Of a DNA stretch of 64,000 nucleotides, positions 1-7,303 are shown in pieces. The stretch is from positions 1 through 64,000 of the IMG/VR virus record IMGVR_UViG_3300021964_007369. The stretch is one strand, 5' to 3'. The DNA is from a virus. The notes under the pieces are model-generated. The model had not been told where the DNA came from, searched no databases, and saw only the letters and a list, made by a program, of their open reading frames with translations. Both the position numbers and the translations under genes were made by a program. Within the stretch, counting starts at the first letter, position 1. The number at the start of each line of letters is the position of its first letter.

Positions 1-2
1 AA

Positions 3-113
3 GAATGTTTCCGTATGCGAGACATGCTTAGTGAACAAGTTGGTAAAGGAAGCGGATACTTTAACCTATCCAGTCAAGCAGTTTGTATACAAATAAACGA
101 GGTTGATATATGA
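3..113 (+). CDS. 3' end of a CDS cut by the window start, function unknown
   Basis: An open frame runs in from the left edge and stops at TGA 111-113, giving 36 residues ending in QINEVDI. The stop overlaps the ATG of the next gene in an ATGA junction, the same coupling used between many genes here, and this is the main reason to prefer this frame. A competing frame from base 1 stops at 96 and gives a less natural protein. Too little is left to assign a family. The downstream cytidylyltransferase, HAD and epimerase genes suggest a role in sugar-nucleotide metabolism, but that is context only. Confidence 0.5.
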   Translation, partial: ECFRMRDMLSEQVGKGSGYFNLSSQAVCIQINEVDI

Positions 114-514
114 AAGTAGGATTTACCTGTAGTACATTTGATTTGTTACACGCAGGACATTTGATTATGTTGCGTGAAGCAAAAGAACAATGTGAATATC
201 TTATATGTGGATTACAAGTTGATCCTAGCATAGATAGAAAAGACAAGAATGCACCAGTGCAAACTGTAGTTGAACGCTACACTCAACTAAAAGGTGTTGA
301 GTATGTAGATGAAATTATTCCGTATGGTACTGAAAAAGATTTAGAAGACATTCTTAGTATGTACCCAATTGATGTACGCATACTAGGAGAAGAATATCGA
401 GACAAAGATTTTACAGGCAAAGACATTTGTCGTAAACGTGATATTGATTTACACTTTAACAAACGAGACCATCGTTTTAGTACAAGTGATTTACGGAGAA
501 GAGTTTGTGAATAA
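110..514 (+). CDS. Cytidylyltransferase-like nucleotidyltransferase (TagD/HldE-C type)
   Basis: This 134-residue protein has the size and layout of the glycerol-3-phosphate cytidylyltransferase/ADP-heptose synthase family, which joins CTP or ATP to a phosphorylated alcohol or sugar. The N-terminal strand leads into the HAGH signature (residues about 15-18) that binds the nucleotide phosphates. A second family signature, STSDLRRRV, lies near the C-terminus and corresponds to the ISTTxIRxR motif. The start overlaps the upstream stop (ATGA), and the stop overlaps the GTG start of the next gene by 8 bases. With the following HAD and epimerase genes it probably makes an activated sugar or alcohol for a surface polymer. 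The exact substrate cannot be read. Confidence 0.8.
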   Translation: MKVGFTCSTFDLLHAGHLIMLREAKEQCEYLICGLQVDPSIDRKDKNAPVQTVVERYTQLKGVEYVDEIIPYGTEKDLEDILSMYPIDVRILGEEYRDKDFTGKDICRKRDIDLHFNKRDHRFSTSDLRRRVCE

Positions 515-1208
515 ATTTATATTTGATGTGGACGGAACACTTACACCTAGTCGTCAAGAAATTGACGGAGACTTTGCTATATTCTTTGGTAATTTTTGTG
601 CTGAAAACGATGTGTATCTTGTAACAGGTAGCGATAAAGAAAAAACTATAGAACAGATAGGTGAAGAAATATATAGCCTAGCTAAACGTGTTTATAACTG
701 TTCAGGTAGTGATGTTTGGCAAGGTGAAACACATATTAGATCTGATAATTGGAGAATTCCAATACATGTTAAGGCTTGGTTAGAAGATAAACTAGAAGAA
801 AGTAGTTTTCCGTTACGTACAGGACTACACATTGAAGAACGCCCTGGCATGGTTAACTTTAGTGTTGTTGGTCGCAATGCTACAATGGGCGAGCGAAAAC
901 TTTATGTGAAACATGACACACAGATTGGCGAAAGAAATATTATTGCTGATTTGTTTAATAACGAATTTCCTGATCTAATTGCAAGACCAGGCGGTGAAAC
1001 AGGTATTGATATTTCACCTAAAGGTGCAGATAAAAGCCAAATCATTTACGACTTTGATCCTAATGATGTATTATATTTTTACGGAGATAGAATGGATATT
1101 ATGGGTAATGACTATCCTTTAAAGAAAGTTATAATCGATAATGATTTAGGATTTGCTATTGGAGTAAATGGATGGAAAGATACATGGAGTAAATTAAAAT
1201 GCATATAA
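507..1208 (+). CDS. HAD-family phosphomannomutase-like protein (eukaryotic PMM type)
   Basis: The 233-residue protein begins with the HAD nucleophile motif DVDGTLTP (Asp nucleophile and Asp+2) and ends with the acidic HAD motif GDRMDIMGNDYP. Between them are segments resembling eukaryotic phosphomannomutases: a region with RPGMVNFSVVGRNA and one with GIDISPKGADKSQ. PMM enzymes interconvert mannose-6-P and mannose-1-P; phosphosugar phosphatases share the fold, so mutase activity is an inference. I chose GTG 507 because GGAGAAGAG lies just upstream; an in-frame ATG at 438 would overlap most of the end of the previous gene. It sits between a cytidylyltransferase-like and an epimerase gene, consistent with sugar activation. 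Confidence 0.72.
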   Translation: MNKFIFDVDGTLTPSRQEIDGDFAIFFGNFCAENDVYLVTGSDKEKTIEQIGEEIYSLAKRVYNCSGSDVWQGETHIRSDNWRIPIHVKAWLEDKLEESSFPLRTGLHIEERPGMVNFSVVGRNATMGERKLYVKHDTQIGERNIIADLFNNEFPDLIARPGGETGIDISPKGADKSQIIYDFDPNDVLYFYGDRMDIMGNDYPLKKVIIDNDLGFAIGVNGWKDTWSKLKCI

Positions 1209-1951
1209 TGTTAACAGGACATAGAGGTTTTATTGGAAGTCAATTATTAAAAAGACTTAAAAAAGAACATAGTGTTGTTGGATTTGATTTACAAGACGGA
1301 CAGGATTTATTTGACTGTGAACTTAGAGAAAACTTTGATCTTATTATACACCTAGCAGGTAAAAGCGGAGTGCGTCAAAGTATAGAGGATCCTGCAGGAT
1401 ACTGGCGTAATAACGTCGAAGTAACTAAACGCTTACTTGAACGTTACCCGGACACAAGGATAATGTATGCAAGCTCTAGTAGCGCCTACGAGCCCGATTT
1501 GAACCCTTATGCGGCATCTAAGTATTGTATGGAAGAAGCCGCGTCACGATACCATAATACATTAGGTATGCGTTTCCACACTGTATATTCAAGTAACCCT
1601 CGCAAAGGAATGTTCTTACAAAAACTAATTGACGGTGAACTAGAATATACTACAAATCATTACAGAGACTTTATACATATTGAAGACTTGTGTGATGCAA
1701 TAATGCTATTGGTTAACAATGGCAAATATACAGGAATTTTAGATATTGGAACAGGAAACCCTGTTAAAGTTTCAGACTTCGCTCCGGATCTTCCTGTACT
1801 TCTAAATACCCCAAACGAACGTAATTGGACTTGTGCAAATACAGATCGGATGAAGCATTTGGGCTTTAAACCTAAATACTCTGTAGAAAAGTACTTGACT
1901 TCTTACACAAAAGATAATATAATAAAACTTGAAATAGGAGAACCCACATGA
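1199..1951 (+). CDS. NAD-dependent sugar epimerase/dehydratase (extended SDR)
   Basis: At 250 residues this is a short member of the extended short-chain dehydrogenase family acting on nucleotide sugars. The N-terminus has the Rossmann glycine motif TGHRGFIGSQ. A serine-rich strand YASSSSAYE is followed by the catalytic Tyr-Lys motif YAASK (around residue 108). Typical members are 300-340 residues, so the C-terminal substrate domain is reduced. The ATG lies 10 bases inside the end of the HAD gene. With its two upstream neighbours it forms a compact sugar-nucleotide cassette. A promoter for the next gene lies inside its 3' end. Confidence 0.82.
   Translation: MHIMLTGHRGFIGSQLLKRLKKEHSVVGFDLQDGQDLFDCELRENFDLIIHLAGKSGVRQSIEDPAGYWRNNVEVTKRLLERYPDTRIMYASSSSAYEPDLNPYAASKYCMEEAASRYHNTLGMRFHTVYSSNPRKGMFLQKLIDGELEYTTNHYRDFIHIEDLCDAIMLLVNNGKYTGILDIGTGNPVKVSDFAPDLPVLLNTPNERNWTCANTDRMKHLGFKPKYSVEKYLTSYTKDNIIKLEIGEPT
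1895..1923 (+). promoter_or_regulatory. Host-type sigma70 promoter inside the epimerase 3' end
   Basis: TTGACT at 1895-1900 and a perfect TATAAT at 1918-1923 are separated by exactly 17 bases. Transcription would start about 20 bases before the ATG of the sliding clamp gene at 1948, which has AGGAG upstream. The promoter lies within coding sequence, so the clamp and following genes can be expressed apart from the sugar cassette. Confidence 0.7.
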
Positions 1952-2676
1952 AAGACATCTTACAAGACATCGTTGCACATACACACGCACTAGGATTTTT
2001 GAACTTAGTAAAAGTAAGCAACGACGAAAGCACAGCAATTGACAGTATGGCAGAAGACCGTAGTGTTATTTTAAGTGCAGAAACAAAAACACCAGTTGCA
2101 GAGTTTGAAGGAACATTCGGTATGCCTAACTTAGATAAGTTAGCATTACATTTAAAGAATCCAGAGTATCAGAAAGATGCTAAGATTGATGTAGTGAAAG
2201 CAGATCGTAACGGAGAAATAATTCCTACACACATTCACTTTGAAAATACAGCAGGTGACTTTGAAAACGATTATCGCTTTATGAATAAAGCAATTATTGA
2301 CGAGAAACTTAAGACTGTTAAATTTAAAGGTGCAAGCTGGAACGTTACATTTGAACCAAGTATAGCAAGTATTGGAAGAATGAAGTTACAAGCACTTGCA
2401 CACACAGAAGAACCTACATTTAATGTTAAAACTAAAGACGGAAACTTAGTTTTCGGTTTTGGTGATGTAAGTACACACGCAGGTGAGTTTGTATTCCAAG
2501 CAGGAATAGAAGGTACACTAGGACATACTTGGAGTTGGCCAGTAGCACAAGTACAAGCAATCTTAGGTCTTGACGGTGATAAAACAATGAGTATCAGTGA
2601 TCAGGGTGCAATGCAAATTACAGTAGACAGTGGTATGGTCAAGTATGATTATATTCTGCCAGCACAGAGCAAATAA
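1948..2676 (+). CDS. 45: T4 gp45-like DNA polymerase sliding clamp
   Basis: The 242-residue length and pattern fit the T4 gp45 trimeric processivity clamp, which tethers the phage DNA polymerase and, in T4, activates late transcription with gp55 and gp33. In the first third, FEGTFGMPNLDKLALHL corresponds to the gp45 region around DLNGFLGILSL. The rest alternates charged strands and short helices, with no Cys or catalytic signature. The assignment rests on size, this local resemblance and the T4-like setting. It has its own sigma70-type promoter at 1895-1923 and a good Shine-Dalgarno, and overlaps the epimerase stop by 4 bases. T4-type late motifs elsewhere in the window fit with clamp-dependent late transcription. 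Confidence 0.62.
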   Translation: MKDILQDIVAHTHALGFLNLVKVSNDESTAIDSMAEDRSVILSAETKTPVAEFEGTFGMPNLDKLALHLKNPEYQKDAKIDVVKADRNGEIIPTHIHFENTAGDFENDYRFMNKAIIDEKLKTVKFKGASWNVTFEPSIASIGRMKLQALAHTEEPTFNVKTKDGNLVFGFGDVSTHAGEFVFQAGIEGTLGHTWSWPVAQVQAILGLDGDKTMSISDQGAMQITVDSGMVKYDYILPAQSK

Positions 2677-2679
2677 TAT

Positions 2680-3243
2680 ATGAACTACGATTTTGTAGAT
2701 TATCGTTCAGACATACAGTTTATTATACATTGTATTGGATTACAAGGTAAAGATATTGTTGGGGCAGAAGTAGGATTGTTTAGAGCAGAAAGTTTCTGTA
2801 CTATCCTACAAAACTGTCCTAATGTTTCGAAACTCTACGGAATTGATAACTGGAAACCTTATACTGATTATTTAGGTATAGGTCCAATGGAAGTTCAAGA
2901 AAAAGATATTGATCTTGTTAAGTTTCAAGCATACCATAACTTTAAATGGAGCGGTGAAACAGATAGAGGTGTAATACTTGAACAAGATAGTAAAGATGCT
3001 GTAATGACATTTGATGATAACAGTTTAGACTTTATCTTTTTGGATTCGTATTTGGCATATGAGCAAGCCTTGGATGATCTAAATACCTGGTACAGTAAAG
3101 TTAAGCCAGGCGGATTATTTGCAGGTCACGATTGGAATACTATGCAAGTAAAAGAAGCTGTAACAACTTTTAGAAAAGATAATAATATTGAACAGAATAT
3201 GAGTTGCTACGGTGACACATGGATATGGAAAAAAGATGAATAA
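2680..3243 (+). CDS. Class I SAM-dependent methyltransferase (Methyltransf_24-like)
   Basis: The 187-residue protein has a Rossmann-type methyltransferase layout. Motif I is GAEVGLFRAES (about residues 28-38), followed by an acidic strand end LYGIDNW. A later motif DFIFLDSYLAYEQ precedes VKPGGLFAGHDW, the usual turn before the last helix-strand pair. This pattern is typical of small methyltransferases found in polysaccharide and secondary-metabolite loci. The target is unknown. It begins 3 bases after the clamp gene and overlaps the transglycosylase-like gene by 8 bases, so the three are co-translated. Confidence 0.75.
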   Translation: MNYDFVDYRSDIQFIIHCIGLQGKDIVGAEVGLFRAESFCTILQNCPNVSKLYGIDNWKPYTDYLGIGPMEVQEKDIDLVKFQAYHNFKWSGETDRGVILEQDSKDAVMTFDDNSLDFIFLDSYLAYEQALDDLNTWYSKVKPGGLFAGHDWNTMQVKEAVTTFRKDNNIEQNMSCYGDTWIWKKDE

Positions 3244-4762
3244 AGATTTAACTGCAACACAAAACGACTATGCACATTTTTTGCCTGCACTTAGTGGCTT
3301 TTATGCTACGTATGTAGGTAAACAACGTTTTGATGAATATGTAGACAAAGCACGTATTCCAAGCAACTTTGTAAATGGTGTTGAAAGTTTAAACTATCTT
3401 AATAAAAACGAAGGTGCGTTTACTTATAAATGGAGTCTTTACTCTGCAGGACATGCTGACTTAGATACAAATAAAATTGTACCTAAAGAAGATATGGTGC
3501 GTAATAGAGATAGAGAAAACACTTGGTTACTAGGTGACTCAGGTGGTTTCCAGATTGGTAAAGGTGTTTGGGAAGGCGATTGGAAAGATCCTAATTGTCC
3601 TAAAGCACAAAAGAAAAGAGATGGTGTTCTTCGTTGGATGGACGCTTATATGGACTATGGAATGATACTTGATATTCCAGCCTGGGTTGCACGTTCCCCT
3701 GAAGGTGCAAAAGCAACAGGCATTAGTACATATGCAGAAGCAGTTAAGGCAACACGCATTAACAACGACTATTGGATGAAACACAGAACAGGTGCTTGTA
3801 AGTTGTTAAATGTTTTGCAAGGCGAGAATCACACAGACGCTGATGACTGGTACGAGCAAATGAAAGACTACTGCGATCCAGTTAAATATCCTGATAGACA
3901 CTTTAATGGTTGGAGTATGGGTGGACAGAACATGTGCGATGTGCATTTGGTTCTTAAACGCATAGTTACATTGTATTATGATAACCTACTACAACAAGGT
4001 GTACACGATGTAATGCACTTCTTAGGCACAAGTAAACTAGAGTGGGCTACACTACTAACTGATATACAACGTGCAGTACGTAAGAACTATAATCCAAACT
4101 TTATGATTACATTTGATTGTGCTAGTCCTTTCTTAGCAACTGCAAACGGACAAGTATACATTCAAAACGAAACACCTGATAGAGGCAAGTGGACTTATCG
4201 AATGGTGCCTAGTGTTGACGATAAGAAGTATGCAATTGACACACGCACATTTAAAGATGCAGTACTACAAGATGGTATCTTTAAAAACTTTGAAGACTCG
4301 CCTGTAACAGACGGAATGCTTGTAAAAGATATTTGTATCTATAAACCGGGTGACCTAAATAAAATAGGTAAAGAAGGAAAAACATCGTGGGATAGTTTTT
4401 CGTATGCGATCCAAATGGGTCATAATGTATGGAGCCACATTAATGCAGTTCAAGAAGCAAACAGACAATACGACAATGGAGTCATTCCGAAAATGCTTGT
4501 ACAAGAGCAATTTGACAGGGTTTTATTTAGAGATGTTGTGGAAGAAATATTTGCAACTGGAAGTAAAGAAAAGTCGTTAGAACTTATAGATAAACATTCA
4601 AAGTTTTGGATGGCTATTCCAGGTACACGAGGTGCTGTCGGTAAAAAGACAGTTAACTCTAGTACGTTCTTTGATGCACTATTTGAAGTTGACGATACTG
4701 TTGTTGAAGAAGATACACTAGACGAAACTAAGTTGGAGGAACTAGAGGATGAGCAATTATGA
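3236..4762 (+). CDS. tRNA-guanine transglycosylase/DpdA-like protein, probable DNA 7-deazaguanine transglycosylase
   Basis: The 508-residue protein carries the signature residues of the TGT superfamily. DSGGFQ at 101-106 is the base-recognition motif. MILDIP (143-148) supplies a second aspartate. GWSMGG (225-230) and HFLGTSK (261-267) match the family's GGLSVGE and MGVG turns. FDCASPF (293-299) matches the FDC nucleophile segment. I see no CxCxxC zinc site after it, unlike bacterial Tgt. Phage DpdA relatives exchange guanine for a 7-deazaguanine in DNA, and QueD-like, FolE and QueE genes lie within 8 kb, so DNA modification is the favoured role. The C-terminal third is acidic and unassigned. 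Start 3236 is preferred over 3212 because it makes the usual short overlap. Confidence 0.7.
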   Translation: MNKDLTATQNDYAHFLPALSGFYATYVGKQRFDEYVDKARIPSNFVNGVESLNYLNKNEGAFTYKWSLYSAGHADLDTNKIVPKEDMVRNRDRENTWLLGDSGGFQIGKGVWEGDWKDPNCPKAQKKRDGVLRWMDAYMDYGMILDIPAWVARSPEGAKATGISTYAEAVKATRINNDYWMKHRTGACKLLNVLQGENHTDADDWYEQMKDYCDPVKYPDRHFNGWSMGGQNMCDVHLVLKRIVTLYYDNLLQQGVHDVMHFLGTSKLEWATLLTDIQRAVRKNYNPNFMITFDCASPFLATANGQVYIQNETPDRGKWTYRMVPSVDDKKYAIDTRTFKDAVLQDGIFKNFEDSPVTDGMLVKDICIYKPGDLNKIGKEGKTSWDSFSYAIQMGHNVWSHINAVQEANRQYDNGVIPKMLVQEQFDRVLFRDVVEEIFATGSKEKSLELIDKHSKFWMAIPGTRGAVGKKTVNSSTFFDALFEVDDTVVEEDTLDETKLEELEDEQL

Positions 4763-4958
4763 TAACGATCAAGATAAAATCAAAGCGAGGTTGTCCGAAT
4801 TAGAACGGAAACATAAAGCTCTTGACAATGAGATACAAATGCGTTATAATAATGTTACAATTGATGAACAAGTTCGAAGAATGAAAACTATGAAATTATA
4901 TTTAAAAGATGAAATTTATAGATTAAATGCACAACTAGTACAGGCAAAATTGAGATGA
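4749..4958 (+). CDS. DUF465/YdcH-like small coiled-coil protein
   Basis: This 69-residue protein is almost entirely helical. LSELERKHKALDNEI and LKDEIYRLNAQL match the start and end of the DUF465 (YdcH) pattern: a helix, a short turn, then a second helix ending in KLxLKDEI. Members are small cytoplasmic coiled-coil proteins of unknown role. It overlaps the transglycosylase-like gene by 14 bases and the following gene by 4. A consensus promoter sits inside its coding sequence. Confidence 0.65.
   Translation: MSNYDNDQDKIKARLSELERKHKALDNEIQMRYNNVTIDEQVRRMKTMKLYLKDEIYRLNAQLVQAKLR
4822..4850 (+). promoter_or_regulatory. Perfect sigma70 promoter inside the DUF465-like gene
   Basis: TTGACA at 4822-4827 and TATAAT at 4845-4850 are separated by exactly 17 bases, a full consensus match. 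It would start transcription about 100 bases upstream of the ATG at 4955. Confidence 0.65.
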
Positions 4959-5473
4959 AAAGAAATTACGAAAATGGTATAAAAGAACAGGTTATGTTTT
5001 TTACAGGTGTAGAAGTTGAAAAAACTCCTGCTTATGGTTTAAAGACTCTATTTATTACAGGTACACATCCATGTGATGTTATACAAAAGCATTATGACGA
5101 TGAACAATGTGAACACATCTTCTTTGGTGCTAATCATTCGTTTGAACCATTAAACGAACAAGAATGGACTAGTTGGGAAAGAATGATCAAAGCGTTCTTA
5201 GCCGCAGGAAAACTTTGTAGTTTAGATATTCCAATTAGTTACTCAGAAGAATTTCTCGATAGCGGTCTTACTGAATATGAAAATTTTATCCCACAACTAC
5301 GCATTCCTTTGCCTTATGCAAAACTGTGGAACTACAACACTATGTTGAAGATTGACGATAAAGACTTTAAGGCAACTAACCCTGGCGTTTGGTGTCATAG
5401 TTTGCACGATTTAATGGATAGAGAAAAATTCACTGATTGGACAAAATATGGCCTTGACAAAGTGATAAAGTGA
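4955..5473 (+). CDS. Conserved-looking protein of unknown function beside the 7-deazaguanine genes
   Basis: I do not recognise this 172-residue soluble protein. It has no signal peptide or membrane segment. It contains several Cys and His residues, including HPCDVIQKH, QCEHIFFGANH and GVWCHSLHD, and a Trp-rich middle (EQEWTSWERM). It lies exactly between the TGT/DpdA-like and QueD-like genes, overlaps the former's DUF465 neighbour by 4 bases, and has a consensus promoter about 100 bases upstream. Position suggests a helper or tailoring enzyme for the deazaguanine pathway, but nothing in the residues proves it. Confidence 0.6.
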   Translation: MKRNYENGIKEQVMFFTGVEVEKTPAYGLKTLFITGTHPCDVIQKHYDDEQCEHIFFGANHSFEPLNEQEWTSWERMIKAFLAAGKLCSLDIPISYSEEFLDSGLTEYENFIPQLRIPLPYAKLWNYNTMLKIDDKDFKATNPGVWCHSLHDLMDREKFTDWTKYGLDKVIK

Positions 5474-5482
5474 GTGTATACT
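5454..5482 (+). promoter_or_regulatory. Sigma70 promoter before the QueD-like gene
   Basis: TTGACA at 5454-5459 and TATACT at 5477-5482, 17-base spacer. It overlaps the end of the upstream gene. The predicted transcription start (about 5488-5490) falls just after the first possible ATG of the next gene at 5484, which implies that transcripts from here use an internal start. Confidence 0.6.
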
Positions 5483-5483
5483 A

Positions 5484-5996
5484 ATGCTACAACAAGAAAG
5501 ATATTATGAAGGTATGGTACGTATGATGAAAGAAGAAGATAAAAAACTCTATATGGAGAATAAGGTAAATAGATCTATATGGGTTACATTCAAAAAAGAG
5601 GGTATACACAAATACCCGGCGGCGCTCGAAGATCCGAAATTAGCAACTGGAGACTGGGATGATGTTTCGTTTCTTGGTTATCCTCATCGTCATATTTTCC
5701 ATTTCAGGGTGCAAATCCAAGTGTTCCACGACGATAGAGATATCGAATTCATCCAGTTCAAAAGATGGCTCGAAAGACTCTACTCAGGAGCCAATTCAGG
5801 AAACAATAATCAAGGAAGTGAAGAACAGAGCTCAACCGACTCTGACGTGCTCCTTTTAGATTACAAAAGCTGTGAGATGATTGCAGATGAATTGTATGAA
5901 AAGATTAACAACAAATATCCAGGCCGGTTTGTTGAAATTGAAGTTGCCGAAGACGGCGAAAACGGCTGTAACATAAAATATCCAACTACCCTCTAA
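5484..5996 (+). CDS. QueD/6-pyruvoyl-tetrahydropterin-synthase-like T-fold protein
   Basis: The order of motifs follows QueD. An early His in EGIHKYPAA corresponds to the FxAAH segment. PHRHIFHFRVQIQV corresponds to the HGH zinc-binding strand. IEFIQFKRWLE matches the MxxDFxxLK helix. KSCEMIADELYEKI matches the SxExLAxxI helix, and VEIEVAEDGENG the final strand with its Glu. QueD turns dihydroneopterin triphosphate into carboxytetrahydropterin for 7-deazaguanine synthesis. A Ser/Asn/Gln-rich insert (about residues 96-115) is unusual and is read in another frame as a lipoprotein ORF. The start is uncertain: ATG 5484 lies before the predicted transcript start, so ATG 5523, preceded by AAGG, is a good alternative. 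The assignment is from remote similarity. Confidence 0.6.
   Translation: MLQQERYYEGMVRMMKEEDKKLYMENKVNRSIWVTFKKEGIHKYPAALEDPKLATGDWDDVSFLGYPHRHIFHFRVQIQVFHDDRDIEFIQFKRWLERLYSGANSGNNNQGSEEQSSTDSDVLLLDYKSCEMIADELYEKINNKYPGRFVEIEVAEDGENGCNIKYPTTL
5659..5859 (+). CDS. Candidate small lipoprotein fully embedded (+1 frame) in the QueD-like gene
   Basis: This 66-residue frame begins with two Met and a hydrophobic stretch (FLVILIVIFSIS) followed by Gly-Cys, a good lipobox with Cys18. The mature part is short, polar and Ser/Thr/Lys-rich. GGAG lies 6 bases before the ATG, an ideal Shine-Dalgarno. The overall form resembles the outer-membrane spanin (Rz1-like) lipoproteins, which are often embedded in other genes. 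The usual host of such an overlap, an inner-membrane spanin, is not what surrounds it. The region coincides with a low-complexity insert in the QueD-like protein. It could still be a chance frame. Confidence 0.42.
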   Translation: MMFRFLVILIVIFSISGCKSKCSTTIEISNSSSSKDGSKDSTQEPIQETIIKEVKNRAQPTLTCSF

Positions 5997-6020
5997 ATGC
6001 TGTTAAAAGGAATAGAAAAA

Positions 6021-6257
6021 ATGGCAAATTTTGATCGTGAAGTATATAATACGATTTTTAATGATATCGATACTTTTAAAGAGTTTTGTGCAACTGCATG
6101 GAACTTAGGTTTCGAAAGCGGATTTAAGTTTGATGAAAAGAACTTATACAACAGTAAAAGCTACGAATGGAGAGCTTACCAGAACTATTTAAAATATGGC
6201 AAACCACCTAAGCCTCGTGAACGTAAACCTGGTGGACGATTTAACCGGAGGAACTAA
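6021..6257 (+). CDS. Small basic phage protein of unknown function
   Basis: The 78-residue product starting MANFDREV has an aromatic-rich helical core and a strongly basic Pro/Arg tail (PPKPRERKPGGRFNRRN), which suggests nucleic-acid or protein binding. I prefer ATG 6021, preceded by AAAAGGA, over the in-frame ATG at 5997. The stop is fused to the next gene's ATG (TAATG). No family was recognised. Confidence 0.6.
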   Translation: MANFDREVYNTIFNDIDTFKEFCATAWNLGFESGFKFDEKNLYNSKSYEWRAYQNYLKYGKPPKPRERKPGGRFNRRN

Positions 6258-7303
6258 TGACTATTCATATTGTAGATATTGAAGCAGTAGACACACGTTA
6301 TACTAAGCAATGGAAAGAGTATCTTCCAAAGCAACTTCAACGAGCTACAAACGAAGACGTAAATGTTATTAGTGGAGGAGAGACGCCTCAGGCTACAACG
6401 CCTGGTGCATTTCTTAACTTTGGAGGAACAAACGTCTACAAAAGTAAACAATTAGAAACTATTGGAGAAATGTTTTGTAATGGAACTGTTAAAGATGGTG
6501 ACTATTTTCTCTATACCGATGCCTGGAATCCTACAGTTATACAACTACGCTACATGTCAGAACTACTTGGTGTTGACATTGCTATTGGTGGTCTCTGGCA
6601 TGCAGGTAGTTATGATCCACAAGATTTTCTAGGCAGGCTTATAGGAGACAAACCTTGGGTAAGACATGCTGAACAATCAATGTACGAATGTTATGATGAT
6701 AACTTTTTTGCAAGCGAGTTTCATATTAAACTGTTTGCTAAAAGTTTAGAGATTGACAGTTCTAAAACACATCGAGTTGGTTGGCCTATGGAGTATTTAA
6801 AGAACAGTTTAGATAGTTACAAAAACATGGAGAAAAGAGATTTAATTTTATTTCCGCATCGTGTTGCTCCTGAGAAACAAATTGAAATTTTTAGAGATCT
6901 AAAAACACAATTACCGCAATATGATTTTGTAGTATGTCAAGAACAACAACTAACTAAAAACGAATACCATAATTTGTTAGGCGAAGCTAAACTTGTGTTT
7001 AGTGCTAACCTACAAGAAACACTTGGTATTAGTTGGTATGAAGGCGCACTAGTAGATACTATTCCTATGGTTCCTGATAGACTTAGTTATAGTGAGATGG
7101 CATTGCCTGAGTTTAAGTATCCAAGTGAGTGGACTGAAGACTATGATGCTTACTTACATAATAGAGATAAAGTAGTTGCACAAATTGTTGAGTACATGGA
7201 AAACTACGAAGACTTTATACCAAGCATTAGTAAACAAATTAATAAGCTACATAAAGAATTTTTTAGTGGTAAAGAACTTTACAGGGTTATTGCAGATGAA
7301 TGA
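6257..7303 (+). CDS. GT-B type glycosyltransferase (GT4-like)
   Basis: The 348-residue protein shows a two-domain GT-B pattern. The C-terminal half has LFPHRVAPEKQIEIF (about residue 200), the strand-loop that opens the nucleotide-sugar domain. Later LQETLGISWYEGAL supplies the E-x7-E-like acidic helix typical of retaining GT4 enzymes, followed by IPMVPDRLSY. The N-terminal acceptor domain is not recognisable. Phage enzymes of this kind glucosylate modified DNA bases or decorate surface sugars. The nearby deazaguanine genes allow the first, but there is no direct evidence. It joins its upstream gene at a TAATG and overlaps the next gene by 8 bases. Confidence 0.65.
   Translation: MTIHIVDIEAVDTRYTKQWKEYLPKQLQRATNEDVNVISGGETPQATTPGAFLNFGGTNVYKSKQLETIGEMFCNGTVKDGDYFLYTDAWNPTVIQLRYMSELLGVDIAIGGLWHAGSYDPQDFLGRLIGDKPWVRHAEQSMYECYDDNFFASEFHIKLFAKSLEIDSSKTHRVGWPMEYLKNSLDSYKNMEKRDLILFPHRVAPEKQIEIFRDLKTQLPQYDFVVCQEQQLTKNEYHNLLGEAKLVFSANLQETLGISWYEGALVDTIPMVPDRLSYSEMALPEFKYPSEWTEDYDAYLHNRDKVVAQIVEYMENYEDFIPSISKQINKLHKEFFSGKELYRVIADE

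Noticed and set aside
1-96. Alternative partial frame at the left edge
   Set aside because: It stops before the junction and lacks the ATGA coupling shown by the frame ending at 113.
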